From Flavobacteriaceae bacterium (GTDB lineage: Bacteria; Bacteroidota; Bacteroidia; Flavobacteriales; Flavobacteriaceae): 64,000 bases of DNA. The position numbers and the translations under genes are program-made. The notes beneath the pieces are model-generated. The model searched no databases. It worked only from the letters and a program-made list of their open reading frames with translations, and had not been told where the DNA came from. The stretch is taken from positions 40,470 through 104,469 of the forward strand of contig JANQMD010000003.1 in NCBI GenBank assembly GCA_028280265.1, read 5' to 3'. Below are positions 26,265-32,722 of the stretch, piece by piece. The stretch's first letter is position 1; each line of letters starts with the position of its first letter.

Positions 26265-27877
26265 TCAGAGTTCCTGATTGTCCTCCAGAGTGTCCGCCAG
26301 ACGAAACTCACCTCATCAGAAGTGAGTTTTTTGTTTTTGTGGAGAGGGTTATTTGGTTCCGACGAGGGGAAATAGTGCGGGTGTGATGCTTTGACTTTGA
26401 GAATAGCAGCAGGCACAAAAAACGGTTTATAATCAATAGTTTTGCCTTGGAGTTGCCAGTTCCTACCAAGGGAGCGTAAGAGCGTCTGTTTGTCGTGTTT
26501 GGTGCCTGTTTCGAGAATCTTGTTAGCACGCTCAATCACACCGAGTTGCCCTTTGATTTCTTCGTATTTTTGCTTTGATACGGCTTTCTGTTTCTTAATT
26601 TTTTCGGTACTATTTTTCTCCTCAATGCTAAGCTGACGGAGCTTGTCTTTCATAAGGGTGCGGATATCTGGGTCAGGTTCGAGCGTGATATTGTCTTGGA
26701 CTTGGACCAGGTCTTTTTTTATCTTTCTTAACCGCTGTTCTAGCTCTGCAATTTTGCCTTGCTCAAGAGAATTGCTGTCTATTTCTTGTTTAGCGAGTTC
26801 TTTTTTTCCAAACGCAATGATCTCTGGCGGCAAATACAATTTGCTTATGACTTCGATAATCTGCGTTTCTAGCTTAAGTTTCGATAAAGGTTTCTCAAAA
26901 CAAGTTACGTGTCGTCTCTTTCGTGTGCATTTGTAGTAATCAAAGCCTTTTTTGGTTCCCGTGGCTTTGATGTGTTTCCATTTGCGTTCCCCCGTGACAC
27001 AAGCTCCACAGTTGCCACAGGTAAAGAGGCCTTTAAAATCAAACGTATTGGTGGCCTGTCGGGTGGGTGATTTCTGCTGGAGAAAGTCTTGGACGGACTC
27101 AAAATCAGCCTGCGATAGCATAGGTTCATGATTGCCGACATGGAGCTGACCTTGCCAGCGAAACAGGCCACAATAAAACGGGTTTCTAAATATCCGATGA
27201 AAGGTCGAGAAAGAAATGATATCGGGTTTGTGTTTTCCTCTTCTTTGAGCTCTTAAAGGATAATCACTTTGCATAATCCGATAGAGTTCACCGAGCTGAC
27301 ATGTCCGATCAATCAACATCTGCCACAAGGCTTTGAGACGGGGAAACATGAGGGGATCAGCGGCAATAAACTTGTTGCCTTTAAAATTGCCTTGATTTAT
27401 GTACCCGACAGGAGCACAAGCGGGGTATAATCCACGCTCCAACTTACTTTGTTGTCCTCGCTTCACATTGATACTTAAATTCCGTGAATATTCTGAGGCC
27501 ATGGCATTTTCTAAGCTGAATAAAATCTGACTCTCGGCGGGCGTAAAAGTTTTCTCAATGGTGACAATGCGTTCTATAACGCCGTCAGACAAAAGTTGGC
27601 AGATGAGTCCGCTTTCTTTGGGGTTGCGAGACAGGCGATCCGTTTTCCAGGTGAGAATGGTCTTGACGGTTCCTGTTTCTATCAACTGGATCAGCTTGTT
27701 GAAGCCCGCTCGCTTATCAGGAATCCGCGCGGATTTCTCATCAGTGATAGTTTCCACAATAGAAAACCCTTGGGATTGAGCCAGTTCCGTCATGACATCA
27801 ACTTGCGACTGGATGGATTGGACTTGCTTCTGCGAGTCTTCTGAGGATTTGCGACAATAGAGATAACAAGGAATCAT
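26261..27877 (-). CDS. Large serine recombinase
   Basis: 538 aa. Resolvase catalytic domain (1-145) with nucleophile Ser11 in YLYCRKSSED and the LSRNP arginine, a recombinase domain (~160-270), a zinc-ribbon (CGNCG ... C..KRRHVTC) and a C-terminal coiled coil (~370-460). The architecture is that of site-specific integrases of phages and transposons. It is the second recombinase in the island, reading towards the integrase end, so it may belong to a nested element. The last codons overlap the zinc-finger gene and carry the other strand's terminator. It appears intact. Confidence 0.9.
   Translation of the reverse strand: MIPCYLYCRKSSEDSQKQVQSIQSQVDVMTELAQSQGFSIVETITDEKSARIPDKRAGFNKLIQLIETGTVKTILTWKTDRLSRNPKESGLICQLLSDGVIERIVTIEKTFTPAESQILFSLENAMASEYSRNLSINVKRGQQSKLERGLYPACAPVGYINQGNFKGNKFIAADPLMFPRLKALWQMLIDRTCQLGELYRIMQSDYPLRAQRRGKHKPDIISFSTFHRIFRNPFYCGLFRWQGQLHVGNHEPMLSQADFESVQDFLQQKSPTRQATNTFDFKGLFTCGNCGACVTGERKWKHIKATGTKKGFDYYKCTRKRRHVTCFEKPLSKLKLETQIIEVISKLYLPPEIIAFGKKELAKQEIDSNSLEQGKIAELEQRLRKIKKDLVQVQDNITLEPDPDIRTLMKDKLRQLSIEEKNSTEKIKKQKAVSKQKYEEIKGQLGVIERANKILETGTKHDKQTLLRSLGRNWQLQGKTIDYKPFFVPAAILKVKASHPHYFPSSEPNNPLHKNKKLTSDEVSFVWRTLWRTIRNSD
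26304..26340 (+). terminator. Terminator of the zinc-finger gene inside the recombinase 3' end
   Basis: AAACTCAC (26304-26311) with GTGAGTTT (26322-26329) and a T-rich run to 26337, on the plus strand 40 bases after the zinc-finger stop. Confidence 0.75.
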
Positions 27878-28112
27878 TGGGAATTATAAATTATGAATGA
27901 ATGAATGTAGAATGAGGGGAGCAGGGAAAGAATGAGAAAAGAAAGAAGGAAAAGATTTGTTTTGAAAGTATAGAAAACAAATACGGAGAAGGCGAATAAA
28001 CTGAGTTCCGACAACGTGCAAATGCCGTCAAAAATGAATATATTTTTAAAAGATAGATATTGACAAATTTTTTATAAATATTAATAAGGGAATAAAAAAA
28101 TTAAAACCTTCC

Positions 28113-28619
28113 ATGAAAAGCTGTGAGTACAAAGATGAAAACGGAAATTGTAAGCTCTTTGGTCGTCCTAAAGAGTGCAAAATGATTGCTCATATTGCGG
28201 CTACAACGTTATCTGCAGAAGCGATTTTGAATAATATTAATCCTTTAGATCACGTTAACATAGCGCTAGGAGCAAGTGCAGGGGCTTATAGTGAGTTTTA
28301 CAAAGGAATAGAGCAGAAAATTAAGGATCAAGAAGAATTATCACCTGAGGAAACTCACATTGGTAGAGAAATCGTTCAGTACATGGATATAATGGAGCAA
28401 AGTGACCTTGAAGACCTTGATAAAGCTTGGAAACTATTTGTTTTCTTGGCGGCAAGTGGTCGCTCATTAGAACATCTAATTATAAATGAACTTTTAGAGG
28501 ACGGTATGACGGTGCCACAAATGGAAGAGATATTTGAAAAAGCAGAGAAAGAAGGCGTGAATATAACTGAGACTACTCAACGTAAAATGGCAGAAAAAAT
28601 CAGAAAGAGCAAAGACTAG
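28113..28619 (+). CDS. Hypothetical protein with N-terminal Cys cluster (168 aa)
   Basis: It starts MKSCEYKDENGNCKLFGRPKECKM (three Cys in ~22 residues, a possible small metal site), followed by an all-helical region rich in Glu/Lys. No signal peptide, no known domain. It is a single gene preceded by 235 bases without a gene and followed 6 bases later by the end of a convergent broken small gene. Function unknown; island cargo. Confidence 0.6.
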   Translation: MKSCEYKDENGNCKLFGRPKECKMIAHIAATTLSAEAILNNINPLDHVNIALGASAGAYSEFYKGIEQKIKDQEELSPEETHIGREIVQYMDIMEQSDLEDLDKAWKLFVFLAASGRSLEHLIINELLEDGMTVPQMEEIFEKAEKEGVNITETTQRKMAEKIRKSKD

Positions 28620-28624
28620 AAGTT

Positions 28625-28788
28625 TTAGCATATCTTGCTTGTAATTTTAATCAGATCAACGAGAGCAGACAAAATCTCAGCGGCTTCTTGCTCGTCTAAA
28701 GCGCGGCCGTAGTGGTACTGGTATAACGCTTGGAACTCTTGGAGCGAAGAAGAGCTAGGCGTTACTTTGGGATTGTTTTGGTTGTCAT
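28625..28788 (-). pseudogene. Small helical protein gene with a -1 frameshift
   Basis: Starting at ATG 28788 the frame reads MTTKTIPK then stops. Shifting back one base gives a clear protein (LQEFQALYQYHYGRALDEQE, then LSALVDLIKITSKIC) to the TAA at 28625, for 54 codons in total. I recall similar small helical proteins (FxxLYxxxxG..L...EA.......L..L) near recombinases in other bacteria. Either one base was lost, or ribosomes shift at the heptamer C CCA AAG that sits exactly at the junction, followed by TAA. Confidence 0.6.
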
Positions 28789-29030
28789 TGAGGGGAGATG
28801 AAGAAATGAGAAAGGGGAATAAAAAAAGAAAAAGAAGAGTGAAAAATAAAAAGGAAGAACAAGGAAAAGAGACAAAAAAAATACTGCCAGGAGGCAGATT
28901 TGAGAGAGAAGAAAGCGAGACCCCAAAAAACTGGGGACTGAAGTTGTATCAGATCATGGCAATAGAGAATAAAGTTTTTAGAGAAAATTTTCATAGATAC
29001 CTAATGTTTCTCCAGATCGGATGACCAAAA

Positions 29031-29098
29031 GGGTCGAGGGAAATTCCCTCGCAAGGGTGCGAATCAGAAAGGTGTCCTCCCCCTGATTCGCGTACTTG
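29031..29098 (-). other. Two-hairpin structured element, copy C (inverted)
   Basis: On the minus strand: CAAG/CTTG outer stem (29098-29095 with 29055-29052), GCGAATCAG-type stem (29091-29083 with 29067-29059), then hairpin CGAGGG/CCCTCG (29051-29046 with 29040-29035) and ACCC. Same plan as copies A and B. Confidence 0.68.
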
Positions 29099-29240
29099 CC
29101 CGTCAAGAATTGAGGGGAACATGAGCGTCTGTAAGAAAAGCTGTCAGGGGGTAGACAGGTTTGGTTCTGAATGAAAACAAAAACCCTTTAAAAACTCGTA
29201 TAAATACTGGTTTAAGCGCTCAATGAGGAAAAAGCGAGAA

Positions 29241-29258
29241 GTTGTCCAATAGTTGTCT
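29241..29258 (+). repeat. Putative integrase arm site, right
   Basis: GTTGTCCAATAGTTGTCT, matching 20599-20616 at 17 of 18 positions in the same orientation, 49 bases from the right attachment repeat. Confidence 0.55.
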
Positions 29259-29297
29259 AAAAAAGAGCAAGCAGTTACAAATTTTGTGTAACTGCTT
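29259..29297 (-). terminator. Island-supplied terminator for tRNA-Met
   Basis: AAGCAGTTACA (29269-29279) pairs with TGTAACTGCTT (29287-29297). On the minus strand TTTTTT follows (complement of 29259-29264). It lies 11 bases after the tRNA 3' end and replaces the displaced original at 20420. Confidence 0.8.
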
Positions 29298-29306
29298 GAT
29301 TATTAA

Positions 29307-29349
29307 GTAGCGAAGGGGGGACTTGAACCCCCGACCTCAGGGTTATGAA
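29307..29349 (-). repeat. Island attachment repeat, right copy (within tRNA-Met)
   Basis: Identical to 20450-20492. It covers the anticodon loop to 3' end of the intact tRNA. The distance between copies is 8857 bases. Confidence 0.93.
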
Positions 29350-29381
29350 TCCTGCGCTCTAACCACCTGAGCTACCTCGCC
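29308..29381 (-). tRNA. tRNA-Met (anticodon CAT)
   Basis: A 74-base cloverleaf: acceptor GGCGAGG with CTTCGCT (two G-T pairs, including 1-72), D arm GCTC/GAGC, anticodon loop TTCATAA (anticodon at 29345-29347), T arm GGGGG-TTCAAGT-CCCCC, discriminator A and no encoded CCA. A CAT anticodon could also serve initiator or Ile2 tRNA. The 3' 42 bases are duplicated at 20451 by island integration; the gene itself is complete. Confidence 0.93.
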
Positions 29382-29522
29382 GTGATTGAGGCAGCAAATA
29401 TAATTCATTTTTGTAGTTTGGCAAGTTGAGAGTTTAATTTTTTTTAACTAGAATTATTACCTATATTGCCCGAGCGTAATAAGGAAAAACTTTTAAAGAT
29501 CTTATCTAATTAATCAATCAGA

Positions 29523-29903
29523 ATGGAAAAAGTTAAATTCGAAATAGAATTTCCAATTCATGCCTCTCCTAGCATGCTGTATCAATATTTTGCAACTCCT
29601 TCAGGTTTAGAAGAATGGTTTGCAGATAAAGTAAACTCGAGAGGAAAAGTTATTTCCTTCTTTTGGGAAGACTCTGAAGAAGAGGCTAAAATCATAGCTA
29701 AAAAAAGTGACGAAAAGGCAAAATACAAATGGACAGAAAGTGAAGATGATGAAAGCTATTTCGAATTTAGAATACAGGTAGATGAGATAACGAAAGATGT
29801 TTCATTAATCGTTACAGATTTTGCCGAAGAAGATGAGATAGAAGAAGCTAAAATGCTATGGGAAAATCAAATTGATGAATTAAAGCATCGAATAGGTGCA
29901 TAA
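29523..29903 (+). CDS. START-like/SRPBCC domain protein (AHSA1-type)
   Basis: 126 aa, a single small alpha/beta cavity domain. The N-terminus (FEIEFPIHASPSMLYQYFATPSGLEEWFA) is the typical first strand and helix pair of SRPBCC/AHSA1 proteins, and the final long helix (EEAKMLWENQIDELKHRIG) closes the cavity. No signal peptide. Single gene between the tRNA and fumC, convergent with fumC across a shared terminator. Such proteins bind hydrophobic ligands; the ligand is unknown. Confidence 0.85.
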   Translation: MEKVKFEIEFPIHASPSMLYQYFATPSGLEEWFADKVNSRGKVISFFWEDSEEEAKIIAKKSDEKAKYKWTESEDDESYFEFRIQVDEITKDVSLIVTDFAEEDEIEEAKMLWENQIDELKHRIGA

Positions 29904-29917
29904 AGAAAGTTATAAAA

Positions 29918-29965
29918 AAAAGAGGTCATCTGTAAAGTAATTTAATTGTACAGATGACCTCTTTT
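29918..29965. terminator. Bidirectional terminator between the START-like gene and fumC
   Basis: A perfect 17-bp stem (29918-29934 with 29949-29965; AAAAGAGGTCATCTGTA) with A and T tracts on both sides. Confidence 0.9.
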
Positions 29966-29966
29966 A

Positions 29967-31364
29967 CTATTTTAAACTTCCTGTCATGTCCTCTGGTTTT
30001 ACCCATTCATCATATTCTTCTGCAGTGACATACTCTAATCGGATTGCTTCCTCTTTCAGTGTAGTGCCATTTTTATGAGCAGTATTGGCTATCTCAGCAG
30101 CTTTGTAGTATCCAATTTTTGTGTTTAGGGCAGTCACCAGCATCAAAGAGTTATTTACCAGTTCAGTAATTCTCTTTTGATTCGGCTCAATTCCAGCCGC
30201 ACAATTCACATCAAAGGACACACATGCATCACCTATCAACTGAGCTGATTGCAAAACATTGGCAGCCATCATGGGTTTGAATACATTCAATTCGTAATGA
30301 CCTTGTGTACCACCTACGGTAACCGCTACATCATTTCCCATGACCTGTGCGCAAACCATAGTCATAGCTTCTGCTTGAGTTGGATTTACTTTTCCAGGCA
30401 TGATGGAACTACCAGGCTCATTCGCTGGAATAGTGATTTCTCCTATTCCAGACCTGGGGCCAGATGCCATCAAACGAATATCATTGGCTATTTTATTCAA
30501 AGATACAGCAAGCTGTTTTAATGCACCATGAGTTTCTACCATCGCATCATGAGCAGCCAAAGCTTCAAATTTATTCTCAGCTGTTATAAAGGGCAAACCG
30601 GTAAAGTTTGCAATATACTTTGCTACCAATACATCATATCCTTTTGGAGTATTTAAACCAGTGCCAACAGCAGTTCCTCCTAAAGCCAATTGACTTAAAT
30701 GTGCTAAAGAATTATTCAGTGCTTTTAAACCAAAATCCAGTTGAGCTACGTATCCAGAAAATTCTTGTCCGAGTGTAAGAGGAGTCGCGTCCATTAAGTG
30801 AGTACGTCCAATCTTCACAACATCAGAAAAAGCTTTTGCTTTCGCGTCTAGTGTGTTTCTAAGTTGCGTAACACCTGGAATGGTGGTCTCTACAATCTTT
30901 TTATAGGCAGCAATGTGCATACCCGTTGGAAACGTATCGTTGGATGATTGTGATTTATTTACATCATCATTCGGTTGTATGGTTTTTTCACCCTCACCAA
31001 TCACATTGCCTGCGATTTCATGAGCTCTGTTAGCAATCACTTCGTTCACATTCATGTTCGATTGCGTTCCAGACCCTGTTTGCCAAATCACCAAAGGAAA
31101 TTGATTGTCGTGTTTTCCTTCAAGGATTTCATCACATACTTGGGCAATTAAATCACGTTTTTCATTTGATAAAACTCCTAATTCAGCATTGGTGTAAGCA
31201 GCAGCTTTTTTTAAGTAAGCAAACCCATAAACAACCTCTAAAGGCATAGAGGCTGGTGCTCCAATTTTAAAGTTGTTTCTTGAACGTTCGGTTTGTGCTC
31301 CCCAATATTTATCTGCTGGAACTTGCACTTCACCCATAGTGTCTTTTTCGATACGATACTTCAT
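29967..31364 (-). CDS. fumC: Class II fumarate hydratase (fumarase C)
   Basis: 465 aa, the normal length. It catalyses fumarate + water to (S)-malate in the TCA cycle, with no iron-sulfur cluster. The N-terminus ([26 protein letters not shown]), [20 protein letters not shown], the active-site loop [11 protein letters not shown] and the final NGTTLKE are all intact. Monocistronic, with the bidirectional terminator directly after the stop. Confidence 0.97.
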   Translation of the reverse strand: MKYRIEKDTMGEVQVPADKYWGAQTERSRNNFKIGAPASMPLEVVYGFAYLKKAAAYTNAELGVLSNEKRDLIAQVCDEILEGKHDNQFPLVIWQTGSGTQSNMNVNEVIANRAHEIAGNVIGEGEKTIQPNDDVNKSQSSNDTFPTGMHIAAYKKIVETTIPGVTQLRNTLDAKAKAFSDVVKIGRTHLMDATPLTLGQEFSGYVAQLDFGLKALNNSLAHLSQLALGGTAVGTGLNTPKGYDVLVAKYIANFTGLPFITAENKFEALAAHDAMVETHGALKQLAVSLNKIANDIRLMASGPRSGIGEITIPANEPGSSIMPGKVNPTQAEAMTMVCAQVMGNDVAVTVGGTQGHYELNVFKPMMAANVLQSAQLIGDACVSFDVNCAAGIEPNQKRITELVNNSLMLVTALNTKIGYYKAAEIANTAHKNGTTLKEEAIRLEYVTAEEYDEWVKPEDMTGSLK

Positions 31365-31468
31365 GATTTAATGTGATTGATTTCGAATTGCAAAATTACA
31401 AAATACCTCAGAATAGGTTATCAACATTTCAGAGTATTTTCTTGTTGAAATATTTCTCAAAATTTTGG

Positions 31469-31496
31469 TTGATGTCCAAAATATCTATTATTTTTG
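31469..31496 (+). promoter_or_regulatory. Promoter of the small membrane protein gene
   Basis: TTG at 31469-31471, 17 bases, then TATTTTTG at 31489-31496, matching TTG/TAnnTTTG. The gene's ATG is 22 bases further on. Confidence 0.5.
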
Positions 31497-31518
31497 CAAT
31501 GATTTTAAACACATAAAA

Positions 31519-31689
31519 ATGTTAGATTTTTCTCAATTTTCTGGATTAGTATTGTTCATGTTTATCTTCACAGCTGGTTTTTGGTTGTTGATCTTCTTAC
31601 TAACATTTGTAGTTCCTTACTGGATTGGAGGAACCATTTGGGAAAAGCTTAAATTAAAGAAAGAAGGAAAAGAGGCTGCTGGAAAGTAG
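31519..31689 (+). CDS. Small single-pass membrane protein
   Basis: 56 aa from ATG 31519; the longer frame from 31465 runs through the promoter. A long hydrophobic stretch (LVLFMFIFTAGFWLLIFLL) followed by VVPYWIGGTIWEKLK and a Lys/Glu tail. A probable one- or two-pass inner-membrane peptide conserved in flavobacteria; function not known to me. Own promoter and own terminator. Confidence 0.7.
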   Translation: MLDFSQFSGLVLFMFIFTAGFWLLIFLLTFVVPYWIGGTIWEKLKLKKEGKEAAGK

Positions 31690-31708
31690 GTTCTCAGACA
31701 TATACTTA

Positions 31709-31738
31709 AAAAGCCACTGCAACGCAGTGGCTTTTTTT
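31709..31738. terminator. Bidirectional terminator
   Basis: AAAAGCCACTGC (31709-31720) with GCAGTGGCTTTT (31724-31735), 3-base loop, then further T. It serves the small membrane protein gene and probably the convergent DUF481 gene. Confidence 0.9.
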
Positions 31739-31767
31739 GTGTTTTACGATGAACTTTTAGATTTTAA

Positions 31768-32541
31768 CTAGTAGCTCTTTAGTGTTAGGCCAAAGGTTAA
31801 AAATTCATCTTCTTGTTTTTGACCAGCAATCACGATGCTTTCGTAAGTACGTAAATAATTGATCTTAAAATTTACATGTTTCCATACAGGAAACTCCATA
31901 GCGATATCTGCCCACCAACGAAAATTATTTCCTTGCTCTAAAGAGGGTTGAAAGTACATCTCATGTTTGAGAGTCATTTTCTTTTTGAACAAATGATAGT
32001 TTCCATTGATCCATAGTGTTGTTCGAAATGTATTGATGTTTCTGTTTAAATTGTATTCTGTTAAATTGAAGTTAGCGCGTTTAAATTGTGTTTGCTCGTA
32101 TTCTCCTGTTAATGATATTTTTAACCAATTCTGACTTTTGTCTTTAGTTTTGTCTATAATTTGATAAGTGACACCAGTTCCAAATAAGGAACGAATTTCA
32201 ATCTCTCTTCTAAAATTTGTACTCACAAAACCCAAAAACAATGGGTAAAAATTTCGTTCAGGATTGATATATAGGAAATTTAAACTTAAAAAATCTGAGT
32301 CCGCTTTCTGTTTTCCAAATTCTTGGAAGACATAAGAGTTTTGAGTTTTAAAAACCCATTTTTCCCAAGGTTTAAAAGTCATTCCAGATTTAGCTCTAAA
32401 AATCAATGTCTCCACATTTCCTCCTTGCCAAAATCCAGTAATAGATATATCAGCTTTGAATTTTAACGTATCACTCTCATTGATTTGAGCATGTACAAAC
32501 AATGGAATAATGAGCATGAAGAATAAAAACCTTTTCATCAT
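31768..32541 (-). CDS. DUF481-type outer-membrane beta-barrel protein
   Basis: 257 aa from the ATG at 32541. The frame is open to a TTG at 32565, but that overlaps a -7 promoter box (TATTTTTG, 32563-32570 minus), so it cannot be the start. Signal peptide (FLFFMLIIPLFVHAQ), then repeated amphipathic strands (DLSITGFWQGGN-like start, aromatic-rich turns) ending in a terminal aromatic strand (LTFGLTLKSY). This matches the YdiY/DUF481 salt-induced barrel group. Function uncertain. Confidence 0.7.
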   Translation of the reverse strand: MMKRFLFFMLIIPLFVHAQINESDTLKFKADISITGFWQGGNVETLIFRAKSGMTFKPWEKWVFKTQNSYVFQEFGKQKADSDFLSLNFLYINPERNFYPLFLGFVSTNFRREIEIRSLFGTGVTYQIIDKTKDKSQNWLKISLTGEYEQTQFKRANFNLTEYNLNRNINTFRTTLWINGNYHLFKKKMTLKHEMYFQPSLEQGNNFRWWADIAMEFPVWKHVNFKINYLRTYESIVIAGQKQEDEFLTFGLTLKSY

Positions 32542-32562
32542 AAAAGCTACCTTTTTGCAAAG

Positions 32563-32570
32563 CAAAAATA
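32563..32570 (-). promoter_or_regulatory. -7 promoter box of the DUF481-type gene
   Basis: TATTTTTG on the minus strand, 21 bases before the chosen ATG. It overlaps the upstream TTG of the open frame, which decides the start. Confidence 0.45.
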
Positions 32571-32665
32571 CTTATTTGCCCTCTTATCTAAGTAAATTTC
32601 TACGATAACCTTTTCGTGTAATATGGAATTTGATGGTTTGGTATTTTGAATATATTAAATCGAAA

Positions 32666-32689
32666 AAATCCTGCTTGTAAGCAGGATTT
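32666..32689 (-). terminator. Terminator of the TonB-receptor-type gene
   Basis: AAATCCTGCTT with AAGCAGGATTT (32666-32676, 32679-32689), 2-base loop, T run on the minus strand. Confidence 0.85.
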
Positions 32690-32722
32690 ATGTATGTAAA
32701 ACTGGTTGTTAAAAAGCGATAT

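Larger units (their letters stand above)
28789..29306. other. Right-end non-coding stretch of the island
   Basis: No gene that I trust. It holds hairpins CTGCC/GGCAG and CCCCA/TGGGG near 28883-28935, the inverted two-hairpin element (copy C), a CTGTC/GACAG hairpin near 29141-29158, the right arm-site repeat and the tRNA-side terminator. An 85-codon open frame at 28767 is rejected because it overlaps these structures and has low-complexity Lys/Glu composition. Confidence 0.5.

Noticed and set aside
28767..29024. 85-codon plus-strand ORF near the right island end
   Set aside because: Low-complexity Lys/Arg/Glu run, overlaps the frameshifted minus-strand gene and hairpins, no recognisable start context.
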